This document shows, in pieces, positions 1 through 5,430 of a DNA stretch of 5,543 nucleotides (position 1 is its first letter; every line of letters starts with the position of its first letter). The stretch comes from Xanthobacteraceae bacterium (lineage in GTDB: Bacteria; Pseudomonadota; Alphaproteobacteria; Rhizobiales; Xanthobacteraceae), in contig JASHYD010001459.1 in the NCBI GenBank assembly GCA_030043175.1, positions 1 through 5,543 of the forward strand. The letters run 5' to 3'. A program made the translations under genes and the position numbers. A model generated the notes under the pieces. It was not told where the DNA came from. It was given only the letters and a program-made list of their open reading frames with translations, and did no database searches.

Positions 1-203
1 CCGATCGCGCCGTCAATCCGTTCCTGCCACTTTCCTCAACAAAGAAGGAAGGGCTCGGCATCGGGCTGTCGCTGTGCCGGTCTCTTATCGAGGCTCATGG
101 CGGCCGCATCTGGCTCGACGCCAGTGCGCCCGGAGCCGCCATTCATTTTACTTTGCCCGTCGCCAAATTCACCGCCGCCTTCCAATCGTCCTGCCATGAC
201 TGA
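1..203 (+). CDS. Sensor histidine kinase, C-terminal end of the ATPase domain (partial, 5' truncated by window)
   Basis: Read from base 3, the frame gives 66 residues ending at the TGA at 201-203. They contain the last ATP-binding motifs of a HisKA/HATPase_c kinase: a truncated F-box ([13 protein letters not shown]), the G2 glycine box ([18 protein letters not shown]) and the closing beta strands with a GAAIHFTLP motif. This layout is typical of FixL-like and PAS-sensor kinases of alphaproteobacteria. The sensor domain, phospho-accepting His and N-box lie outside the window, so the signal cannot be read. The last 15 or so residues after FTLP are a short non-conserved tail. The stop overlaps the ATG of the next gene by 8 bases (196-203), which implies translational coupling to the response regulator. 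The protein would autophosphorylate and donate phosphate to that regulator. Family identity is firm; FixL-like is a resemblance, not a proven orthology. Confidence 0.9.
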   Translation, partial: DRAVNPFLPLSSTKKEGLGIGLSLCRSLIEAHGGRIWLDASAPGAAIHFTLPVAKFTAAFQSSCHD

Positions 204-816
204 GTCGATCCACATCGGGCTCGTCGACGACGATTCGGCGGTCCTCGATTCCTTGCAACTCTATTTCGCGCGCCACCGTGTTGGGACCTCGTGCTTCGCG
301 TCGGCGGAAGCGCTTCTCGCCAGCCTTGATGGCGGCGCACAACCCGACTGCATCGTCTCCGACATCCGCATGCCGGGCATCTCCGGACTCGACCTCCTCC
401 AGCGCCTCAAAGAAAGGCGTTCCATTGCCCCCCTCATTCTAATTACGGGGCTCGGGGACATAGAAATGGCGGTTGCCGCGATCAAGAGCGGCGCATTTGA
501 CTTTATTGAAAAGCCGTTCGACGAAGGCCGCCTTCTCGTCAGCATTCGAAGGGCTGCAACGCTCGGTCGGCAGCAGGCGAGGGACGCAGCGGAAATCGAA
601 AAACTGCGATCGCGCTTCGATACGCTCTCGGTGCGGCAACGCCAGGTCATGGAGCTTGCTACCGCTGGGATGTCAAACAAGGAAATCGCCTCCCACCTCG
701 ACATCAGTCCGAAGACTGTGGAGAACCATCGCGCGTGGGTGATGGAGCGCATGGATGCAAAGAGCCTTGCTGAGCTGGTGCGCATTGCCATGAAGCTCGA
801 GGAGCGGCCATCCTGA
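196..816 (+). CDS. FixJ-family response regulator (receiver + LuxR-type HTH)
   Basis: A 206-residue two-domain transcriptional regulator. The receiver domain covers about residues 5-120: acidic pocket D11-D13, phospho-acceptor D56 in SDIRMPG, switch T84 in LITG and K106 in EKPF. A linker leads to a LuxR/GerE helix-turn-helix at about 143-201, with [22 protein letters not shown] followed by recognition-helix residues [16 protein letters not shown] and the FixJ-like tail [10 protein letters not shown] chose the ATG at 196 because the receiver domain begins right after it and because ATGA-type overlap with the kinase stop is usual. An in-frame ATG at 97 would add a tail read from inside the kinase gene. 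There is no clear Shine-Dalgarno before 196, consistent with coupled translation. All phosphorylation and DNA-binding residues are present, so the protein looks functional. It probably activates transcription when phosphorylated by the upstream kinase. Its target genes are unknown, and I do not call it true fixJ because no oxygen sensor or fixK is visible. Confidence 0.95.
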   Translation: MTESIHIGLVDDDSAVLDSLQLYFARHRVGTSCFASAEALLASLDGGAQPDCIVSDIRMPGISGLDLLQRLKERRSIAPLILITGLGDIEMAVAAIKSGAFDFIEKPFDEGRLLVSIRRAATLGRQQARDAAEIEKLRSRFDTLSVRQRQVMELATAGMSNKEIASHLDISPKTVENHRAWVMERMDAKSLAELVRIAMKLEERPS

Positions 817-1027
817 TTGGTCATTGAAATCATTTGGTTATCGGCAACACCGGCCTCACCCGGACCTGTACCCAAACAGCGCCACCGGAACTAGATACCG
901 CCACCTCGAGGCGCGCATGACGCAGACACTGCCCGGCTGCCGCGCAAGCAGGCGCCCACCGGGCGCGCGGCGGCGTGGGTCGCGGCCCGCAGCAGAGCGC
1001 TCGGTTATCGGCTCCGCAAACAAGGTT

Positions 1028-1047
1028 GCGGGCGGGGCGCCGCCCGC
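1028..1047. repeat. GC-rich perfect hairpin between convergent genes
   Basis: GCGGGCGG (1028-1035) and CCGCCCGC (1040-1047) are perfect complements around a GGCG tetraloop. The position between two convergent genes would suit a bidirectional transcription-stopping structure, but neither side carries a run of T. It lies over 200 bases after the regulator stop and about 270 bases after the amidohydrolase stop. In such GC-rich sequence an 8-bp stem may also arise by chance. Confidence 0.4.
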
Positions 1048-1090
1048 GCCCGCGACCGTGGTGCCCCATCGATAGGGACGACGGCTCACC

Positions 1091-1110
1091 CTCGATAGCT
1101 CTCGATAGCT
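1091..1110. repeat. Tandem direct repeat, two copies of CTCGATAGCT
   Basis: CTCGATAGCT occurs twice head to tail with no spacer. A related ATCGATAG lies about 25 bases upstream (1068-1075). The repeat lies outside any supported gene. It could be a slippage duplication or a pair of protein-binding half sites; two copies are too few to decide. Confidence 0.6.
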
Positions 1111-1317
1111 TCTGTGCCCACCGCACGTGCGCGAGCCCAGGAGTGGGCCAGAAGCTGCTATGGCCTCTCCGCCGCATGGGCGACTGTGACTGTAGTCTAA
1201 ATCTCCCACACCAGCGCGAGGGGGGAAGATAGAGAGTAGTGACTACAACGAAGTTCGACCACGATTTTCCGGGCGAGACAAACGAGTGGCGAGTACTCAG
1301 TCGGGCAGGACATACCG

Positions 1318-3093
1318 CTAAGGCCTCAATACGTACGCGGGCGCCGTCGTGTTCTGACCCTTGTCGCAGCATCCGGCGAGGAAGTTCGGCCGGTATGGAT
1401 TGGCGAAGCTATTGTTGCCCTGCGGCAGCTGTCCGACCTTCGGCGTACCGTTGATGCGCGCGAGAACGCGCTCGCGTGCTTGCTCGATCTGCCGCAACAG
1501 TGCATCGACATTCCAACCCACGAGTTTGCCCTTCCAGTACACGACCTTGCCTGCGATCAACACGTCACGTACATGTCGGGGGTTCATCATCGTCACTACC
1601 GTACCTGGCACGTTGTTCATCGGCCATGTGTTGATGTTGCGCGCGTCGAGAACGACAATGTCGGCCTCCTTGCCAGGGGTGAGTGTTCCGACCTTGTCGA
1701 GAATGCGGTTCGACGCGGCGCCCGCAATAGTGGCCATCTCGATGACCTGTCGGGAGGTGACGGCTTGCGGCACCGGAAGACCGCCTGGATTGCTCTCCGG
1801 AAATGCGAGATCGTTTGCCAGCGCGCGCTGCAGACAGAATGCACCACGCATCAGCGAAAACGGATCCGTGGTCATGTTTGTGTCAACGTCTGGGCTGAGA
1901 CTGGGCAGAATGCCATGATCTAGCGCCTGTTGAAATGGCGGCATCCCGTGCCGCATCTGCATCTCGATCAGGACCGCGATTGACACGTGAGCGCCTCGGT
2001 CGCGCCAGATCTGCCACGCCTTGGATCGGTTCTCTTTGGGATACCCGGAAGAGCCGTAACTGATCTGCGCGAGCGGCTCATCCTGCCATCGTGTGCAATG
2101 GATAAAAGTCACATCTGACCAGTCGGTGCCGTTACGGGCATCCGCGGCCGCATCGATCACGACTTTGGGGGCACCCACGTTGTGATTGTGAATCGACGCG
2201 CCGAACGCGCGGGCGAGCTGCCATCCGGTGTAGTCGGCGCCCGGCGCTGCGGGCCCTGGACCGCCACCGAATCCAAGCGTCACCAGTTGATCTCTCGAGC
2301 TGAAATATGTTTTCGCGATACGACCGATTCCCTTCGCCGTGTCGTTCATCGCTCCGGGAAACTCGTACGGGATACCGTCGCTCCTGCGATCGATGCCGCC
2401 AGTGTAGGCGTAGACCATTCGCCGGCCCGAATCCATCAGACCTTTGATCATCGCGTCGGTGTGTTCGGGTGTGTGCGAGGATTGAGAGGTATCGGTTCCC
2501 GTGGTGATGCCCTCGCTGATTTCGCTGAGGCATGCGACGAGTTCCGAGATGTAACAGTCCTCCGGGTCGTACGGCACACGACCCAGGTCCCAGATGACCT
2601 CGTTTGGATTCGCTGGATTTGCGATGCGGCCAGCAGTCCAGATATTCTGGACAACCGAACCGTAGGTCTCTTGCGGCCACGGACCCGCGAGCAGCCCATC
2701 GGGGATGATGCTGCGTTGCAACGTTTCGTACTGATGATGGTGCGTGGTGATGAAGCCCGGCATGACGATTGTTCCGTTGCAGTCGACGATTTCGGCGTCG
2801 CCCGCGGAGACCGTTGGTGCGACTTCGGCAATTCTCTTCCCATCGATCAGGACGTCGGCCCTTTCGAAGTCGCCCACCCTCGGGTCGAGACTCAGCACGG
2901 CACCGCCGCGCAGGAGAATTCGGCGCTGTCGGCCGTCGCCGACCAGGCCCTGGAGATCTGAAGGACTCGCCGAGCGCAGGCTTCCGAGCTGTCCCTCACT
3001 CACGTTATCCGCTGCCCTCCCGCCGCCAGCGGCAGGAATCGTGGCGCCTGCAAGTCCCGCTGTGCTCGCTTTGATGAAATCGCGTCTGTTCAT
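1318..3093 (-). CDS. Tat-exported metal-dependent amidohydrolase (ATZ/TRZ-like, cytosine deaminase/chlorohydrolase superfamily)
   Basis: A 591-residue protein. The ATG at 3093 is chosen because it places a twin-arginine signal at the extreme N-terminus (NRRDFIKAS, then a hydrophobic Ala/Gly stretch and a possible GRA/A cleavage near residue 27) and has a good Shine-Dalgarno (GAGGGG, 4 bases upstream). An in-frame ATG at 3138 would bury the signal behind 15 residues. The mature part has the amidohydrolase N-terminal beta sandwich (about 58-112, ending IVMPGF) and a TIM barrel. Candidate metal and catalytic residues are H118 and H120 (THHHQYETLQ), H304 (IHNHN), H332 (FIHCT) and D402 (LSPDVDTN). 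The typical C-terminal GTLTPGKEADIVVLDA motif is also present. The family hydrolyses C-N or C-Cl bonds of heterocycles; the substrate here is unknown. The Glu usually three residues after the third metal His in deaminases is absent (HNVG). Export suggests periplasmic action, with cofactor loaded before transport. The gene stands alone, with no transporter or pathway partner nearby. Confidence 0.93.
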   Translation of the reverse strand: MNRRDFIKASTAGLAGATIPAAGGGRAADNVSEGQLGSLRSASPSDLQGLVGDGRQRRILLRGGAVLSLDPRVGDFERADVLIDGKRIAEVAPTVSAGDAEIVDCNGTIVMPGFITTHHHQYETLQRSIIPDGLLAGPWPQETYGSVVQNIWTAGRIANPANPNEVIWDLGRVPYDPEDCYISELVACLSEISEGITTGTDTSQSSHTPEHTDAMIKGLMDSGRRMVYAYTGGIDRRSDGIPYEFPGAMNDTAKGIGRIAKTYFSSRDQLVTLGFGGGPGPAAPGADYTGWQLARAFGASIHNHNVGAPKVVIDAAADARNGTDWSDVTFIHCTRWQDEPLAQISYGSSGYPKENRSKAWQIWRDRGAHVSIAVLIEMQMRHGMPPFQQALDHGILPSLSPDVDTNMTTDPFSLMRGAFCLQRALANDLAFPESNPGGLPVPQAVTSRQVIEMATIAGAASNRILDKVGTLTPGKEADIVVLDARNINTWPMNNVPGTVVTMMNPRHVRDVLIAGKVVYWKGKLVGWNVDALLRQIEQARERVLARINGTPKVGQLPQGNNSFANPYRPNFLAGCCDKGQNTTAPAYVLRP

Positions 3094-3103
3094 CGGACCC
3101 CTC
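3094..3103 (-). promoter_or_regulatory. Ribosome binding site of the amidohydrolase
   Basis: On the minus strand GAGGGG precedes the ATG at 3093 by 4 bases (tccg). This purine run supports the start that puts the Tat motif at the N-terminus rather than the upstream in-frame ATG at 3138. Confidence 0.65.
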
Positions 3104-3140
3104 TTCGTGTTTGCCGCCAAGCGACCTTCGTGGTTCACCG

Positions 3141-3166
3141 CACGCTGATTGTACCATTTTAGCGTG
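3141..3166 (-). promoter_or_regulatory. Possible promoter/operator of the amidohydrolase: inverted repeat over a TACAAT -10-like box
   Basis: CACGCT (3141-3146) and AGCGTG (3161-3166) form an inverted repeat with a 14-base spacer, the half-site spacing of one helical turn of centres or two. On the minus strand the spacer contains TACAAT (3153 down to 3148), one base from the consensus -10 hexamer and about 55 bases upstream of the start codon. No good -35 box is visible at 16-18 bases (closest is ATGCAA), so the promoter would be weak or activator dependent. A regulator bound to the repeat would cover the -10. Confidence 0.3.
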
Positions 3167-3560
3167 ATTTTGCATTCCGCTGCGATGGGCGGTCTGGACG
3201 GCGTGGTCTCGCAGATCGCGGGCCCGGCCTATGATTGATCGAACCTGTCGCCGACGCTCGTAGAGCCCACGTGATCGTCCCATCAATTGCGGCGACGGCC
3301 TGGCATGCGCTGTTCGCCGTCGCAGCAGACCCTGAGATATCGGCGCCGCACCCGGTGACCGATGGCCATACAGAACCAGTTTTCCGCGTGTTCTCTGACG
3401 GTGCAATCGCGTTGGGTTCGGCATTTCTTTTGTTGATCGGCAATGCCGCAAGATGGTGCCTGAGAGACCGATTGCGTCTCCCGCGCGAACATAGGAAACC
3501 GGGCTAAGCCGCTCTGATTAAGACCGGAAGAACTTGAAGCCACCCGAAACCATGTGCCAT

Positions 3561-3583
3561 CACGCTCGCGAGGCACGAGCGTG
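3561..3583. repeat. Inverted repeat/hairpin CACGCTCG - 7 nt - CGAGCGTG
   Basis: The arms at 3561-3568 and 3576-3583 are perfect complements around CGAGGCA. On the minus strand it lies about 120 bases past the stop of the small gene at 3706-3930 and has no following T-run, so a terminator role is only possible. Confidence 0.4.
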
Positions 3584-3705
3584 TATTGGCTTGGCCTGGG
3601 CGAGTTTACAAATAATGATGGCCACGCGAGCGGCCAGTGAGCATTCGCGCGCATTGACGGCTTGGGCAGATGCGGTCCTGGCAGATGCGCTCTTGAAGGG
3701 GCGCA

Positions 3706-3930
3706 CTACTGCGAAGCTTCGTCCAGTTCTTTTTCCAACCGGTCGCGATCAGCGACGTGCATCACGTAAAGCTGTTCGAATAGGTCCAACAATTTCTCGG
3801 ACGCCGATACGTTGTGGCCGTCGCGTCGCAATTGAGCGACCATCTCACGCTGCCGGGCAATGTGCCGCTCGGCTTCGACGACGTGCCGTCGAGCTTGCTC
3901 CAGATGGTTCGATATCGTGGTTCGGTCCAT
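3706..3930 (-). CDS. Small helical hypothetical protein, rhizobial type
   Basis: A 74-residue, strongly charged protein starting MDRTTISNHLEQARRH and ending at a TAG at 3706-3708. Residues about 7-36 and 42-71 form two long amphipathic helices split by a DGH turn, so a helical hairpin or coiled coil is expected. No signal peptide, membrane segment or catalytic motif is visible. The pattern (HIARQREMVAQLRRDGH, then a Leu/Phe-rich helix ending ADRDRLEKEL) resembles small uncharacterised proteins I associate with Bradyrhizobium and relatives; no function is known to me. The ATG at 3930 is preferred over an in-frame ATG at 3999, because the extra residues lack the helical character and would cover the intergenic palindrome. 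There is no convincing Shine-Dalgarno before either start. It is divergent from the small gene at 4175. Coding status is well supported by the amphipathic heptad-like composition; the role is unknown. Confidence 0.75.
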   Translation of the reverse strand: MDRTTISNHLEQARRHVVEAERHIARQREMVAQLRRDGHNVSASEKLLDLFEQLYVMHVADRDRLEKELDEASQ

Positions 3931-3992
3931 GTGTTGTTGTACGAGCAACGTGTGACTGCGTCCCGCCGTTCCGGCCCGTGGGAATGTCGCTT

Positions 3993-4009
3993 GCCGCACC
4001 GGGTGCGGC
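3993..4009. promoter_or_regulatory. Near-perfect palindrome between divergent small genes
   Basis: GCCGCAC (3993-3999) and GTGCGGC (4003-4009) face each other around CGG. It lies 63 bases upstream of the minus-strand gene start (3930) and 166 bases upstream of the plus-strand start (4175), a position that would suit a shared operator. No -10/-35 pair is convincing in this GC-rich gap. Confidence 0.35.
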
Positions 4010-4163
4010 CAGTCAGCGCCGGCTTATGGGCGCACTGGAATCGAAGCTCGCGGCCGGGATTGCGCTGTCGCCTGGCTCGGCATACTGGTTGCCTATCACC
4101 GGCAACTACCAACGGGCGTCGGTAGCTGAGAGACCGGTCGTGCTTCCGCCTGAACAAAGGAAA

Positions 4164-4168
4164 GGGAG
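4164..4168 (+). promoter_or_regulatory. Ribosome binding site deciding a GTG start
   Basis: GGGAG lies 6 bases before the GTG at 4175, at the end of a purine-rich run (AAAGGAAAGGGAG). It is the best Shine-Dalgarno in the window and the main reason to accept the short gene that follows. Confidence 0.7.
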
Positions 4169-4174
4169 CCACGG

Positions 4175-4390
4175 GTGGCGCAGTTCCCGCTGTTATCGCT
4201 GCAAGAGCTTCTCCGCAGGAGTGCCGAGAACCGCCGGCAGTGCGCCGATCTGACGTGTCGTTGTCGGTTTGCGTTGAGGGAAATGAGAGCGGCGACGCAG
4301 ACAACCATCGTCGAGTCGCGGTCGCTAATGCGAGAGGTCGATGTCCTCCTTTACGCACCGCCCAAGGGCTGGCTACGGATGCGACCCTAG
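4175..4390 (+). CDS. Small helical hypothetical protein (GTG start)
   Basis: A 71-residue protein from a GTG with a strong Shine-Dalgarno to a TAG at 4388-4390. Residues about 8-59 form one long amphipathic helix or helical hairpin (SLQELLRRSAENRRQCADL, later REMRAATQTT and SLMREVDVLL). Three Cys sit close together (C23, C28, C30), but too few partners are present to suggest a metal site. The last 12 residues (APPKGWLRMRP) are basic and probably disordered. There is no signal peptide or membrane segment. It reminds me of short helical proteins common in rhizobial genomes, but I cannot name a family or function. It is divergent from the small helical gene at 3706-3930, across a 244-bp gap with a palindrome. 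The evidence for coding is the Shine-Dalgarno plus helix periodicity; a search for conserved homologues would settle it. Confidence 0.6.
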   Translation: MAQFPLLSLQELLRRSAENRRQCADLTCRCRFALREMRAATQTTIVESRSLMREVDVLLYAPPKGWLRMRP

Positions 4391-4472
4391 AGAGGATGAT
4401 GCGCGGTACCGCCTGCTCCAGCCTACGCGCGAGAAGATCGTCGTTGGGCGCCACCGGGTAATTTGTCGGCCC

Positions 4473-4502
4473 TTTCGCACCTTTTCGGCCGGAAGTGCGA
4501 AA
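4473..4502. repeat. Inverted repeat TTTCGCAC - 14 nt - GTGCGAAA
   Basis: Perfect 8-bp arms at 4473-4480 and 4495-4502 flank a 14-base spacer that itself holds CGGCCG. It lies 83 bases after the stop of the small plus-strand gene and just beyond the end of the minus-strand pseudogene frame. With no T-run on either side it is more operator-like than terminator-like. An extended stem with wobble pairs (T4482/A4493 and the next two positions) is possible. Confidence 0.4.
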
Positions 4503-4528
4503 CATGATGCGGCCATTTGCTCTCGAGA

Positions 4529-4915
4529 TCACTGAGGATGATTTCGGCTTTGCGGCGGGTCATCGCCGCCATGGACCACGCCAGTTTGACACGGCAAGCA
4601 GGCAGGCAAGCCTCGGCCCATGCGCGACAACATCATCGCCGGGCGGCGGCCGGTGCTCTGCCGACCCCGTTCGATCCAATTGGGCACGACCGTCGCGCCA
4701 AGCTTGGCGCCGCGGCTGCAACGCATGCGCAGGCCGAAAGATGGCACCGGGGCATCGTCAGGCCAGCCGTCCATATGGACCGCACGCTCGTGGCCGCAGT
4801 ACCGGCAAACCTACACCGACGCCGTGGCGGCGCATGCTGCGAGCGTCGTGGGATGGATTGGCTCCTCATCCCTGGCGATCCAACCGGCTAAAGAACATAC
4901 AGGGAACGAGATCAA
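4529..4915 (-). pseudogene. Broken small Cys-rich (zinc-binding-like) rhizobial protein
   Basis: One minus-strand frame reads as a protein from about 4915 through an in-frame TAG (4813-4811) to a TGA at 4529. Before the TAG, 34 codons give LISFPVCSLAGWIAR, then TTLAACAATASV. After it comes VCRYCGHERAVHMDGWPDD, then APVPSFGLRMRCSRGAKLGA and VVPNW. From memory, intact relatives in rhizobia have a TLAAC-like N-terminus, a first CxxC followed by GH, a WPDDxPVPSFGxRM segment, and a second CxxCG before GADxRPNW. Here the first CxxC (CRYC) survives, but the second is CSRG: TGC to GGC would explain it by one base. The TAG sits just before the first CxxC. No ATG is in frame at the 5' end; an ATG at 4923 opens another frame that stops after three codons, suggesting a small indel. 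Residues after PNWIER are probably run-on. Four lesions make a working protein unlikely. The intact family is probably metal binding; its role is unknown to me. Confidence 0.6.
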
Positions 4916-4927
4916 GTGGCCATGATC

Positions 4928-4945
4928 GGTTCCCGGAGGGGAACC
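4928..4945. repeat. Perfect hairpin GGTTCCC - GGAG - GGGAACC next to a start-stop ATGTAG
   Basis: The 7-bp arms (4928-4934 and 4939-4945) pair perfectly around a GGAG loop. On the plus strand GGAGGGG is a strong Shine-Dalgarno match, followed 6 bases later by ATG at 4947 and immediately by TAG. On the minus strand the hairpin sits just 5' of the ATG at 4923, near the probable original start of the pseudogene, so it may be what remains of that gene's leader. Confidence 0.5.
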
Positions 4946-4978
4946 AATGTAGCTCTGTCCGGTTTACGACTTTGGCCC

Positions 4979-4996
4979 TGGCAAGGACCCTTGCCA
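4979..4996. promoter_or_regulatory. 18-bp operator-like palindrome TGGCAAGG-AC-CCTTGCCA
   Basis: The arms at 4979-4986 and 4989-4996 are perfect complements with only two bases between them, the geometry of a dimeric regulator site. It lies 33 bases beyond the hairpin at 4928-4945, upstream of the pseudogene on the minus strand (56 bases before the ATG at 4923). I do not match it to a known rhizobial box (not FixK, NifA, nod box or SOS). Confidence 0.4.
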
Positions 4997-5430
4997 TTGT
5001 GACTGCGGCGCCGGATGGCTTGGCACTCTCTCTCCCCGCGCACCGCCAAGAACCGGGCGCCGCGTCTTCTTAAATCAGATCAGGATCGCGCAAGATGAAG
5101 GAAGTTCAAGTAGGATGCGTTCTGCTCGCAACAATCGATGCTGGCTAATACCATGCCCGGGTATTTTCGCCCGGCCGCGGCCGAGGCAGTCCGCGATGCC
5201 TGCACTCTCATGACGCCTTCAGGCTCTGCAGTAACAGATACCGAATGTCGGGCGAACCAAGGCGTGCCTTGCAAGACACCGGAACAGCCTCAGTCCGCAA
5301 TGCCAGGCAGCAGGAGCATTTCCCCGTGCGCATGAGCGCCACTAGAATACCCGCGCGCGCCACTATGGTTACTATCGCCATTATCACCATTTCGGTGGCG
5401 CGTAGCGATCTTGATCTTGATAGCTCTTGG

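Larger units (their letters stand above)
817..1317. other. Non-coding convergent intergenic region with no supported gene
   Basis: These 501 bases separate the 3' ends of the regulator and the amidohydrolase. Open frames exist on both strands, but they have no Shine-Dalgarno, are Arg/Pro/Ala-rich as expected of GC-rich noncoding sequence, and match nothing I recognise. The stretch holds a GC-rich hairpin (1028-1047), a perfect 10-bp tandem repeat (1091-1110) and a small odd palindrome GTAGT-G-ACTAC near 1236. No canonical Rho-independent terminator with a T-tract is seen for either convergent gene. Confidence 0.6.
3139..3705. other. Intergenic region without a supported gene
   Basis: Apart from the possible promoter at 3141-3166, these 567 bases hold only weak candidates. 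The best plus-strand frame runs from a TTG at 3235 to 3507 (90 residues). It has a hydrophobic stretch (ALGSAFLLLIGNAA) that could be a membrane segment, but no Shine-Dalgarno and no family I know. A minus-strand frame at 3159-3443 is equally unrecognised. A hairpin with perfect 8-bp arms lies at 3561-3583. The region ends with a 10-bp direct repeat (GGCAGATGCG at 3665-3674 and 3680-3689). It may be decayed coding sequence. Confidence 0.5.
4916..5430. other. Intergenic region without a supported gene
   Basis: These 515 bases hold two compact inverted repeats (4928-4945 and 4979-4996), a 12-bp palindrome CGGCCGCGGCCG at 5172-5183 and a possible decayed coding end (5343-5405). Short frames on both strands, such as plus 5138-5335 and 5245-5442 and minus 5080-5274, lack Shine-Dalgarno sites and recognisable motifs. 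A very short plus-strand frame MKEVQVGCVLLATIDAG (5095-5148) looks faintly like a signal-peptide start but stops at once. The last part (about 5330-5470) is visibly less GC-rich than the rest. Confidence 0.5.

Noticed and set aside
97..195. Extending the response regulator to an upstream ATG at 97
   Set aside because: The extra residues are an out-of-frame reading of the kinase end and bear no resemblance to a receiver N-terminus; the ATG at 196 fits the family.
1094..1260. Possible insertion-sequence or group II intron end around GTGCGCGAGCC and the tandem repeat
   Set aside because: No terminal inverted repeats, target duplication, intron domain V or transposase frame could be identified.
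830..1372. A 180-residue minus-strand open frame after the amidohydrolase
   Set aside because: It overlaps the end of the amidohydrolase, lacks a ribosome binding site, and is Arg/Pro/Ser-rich without recognisable domains.
3235..3507. A 90-residue plus-strand frame with a hydrophobic stretch
   Set aside because: Only a TTG start without a ribosome binding site is available and no family is recognised. It is kept as a weak possibility in the intergenic description, not as a gene.
3534..4253. A 239-residue plus-strand open frame from a TTG
   Set aside because: It lies opposite the better supported small minus-strand gene at 3706-3930 and overlaps the small gene at 4175. It has no Shine-Dalgarno and an Arg/Ala-rich composition without motifs.
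4495..5073. A 192-residue plus-strand open frame
   Set aside because: It runs opposite the zinc-binding-like pseudogene, which explains the sequence better. It starts at a GTG inside an inverted repeat with no Shine-Dalgarno.
5172..5183. 12-bp palindrome CGGCCGCGGCCG
   Set aside because: Pure G/C palindromes arise easily in GC-rich DNA, and no gene start or other signal is nearby.
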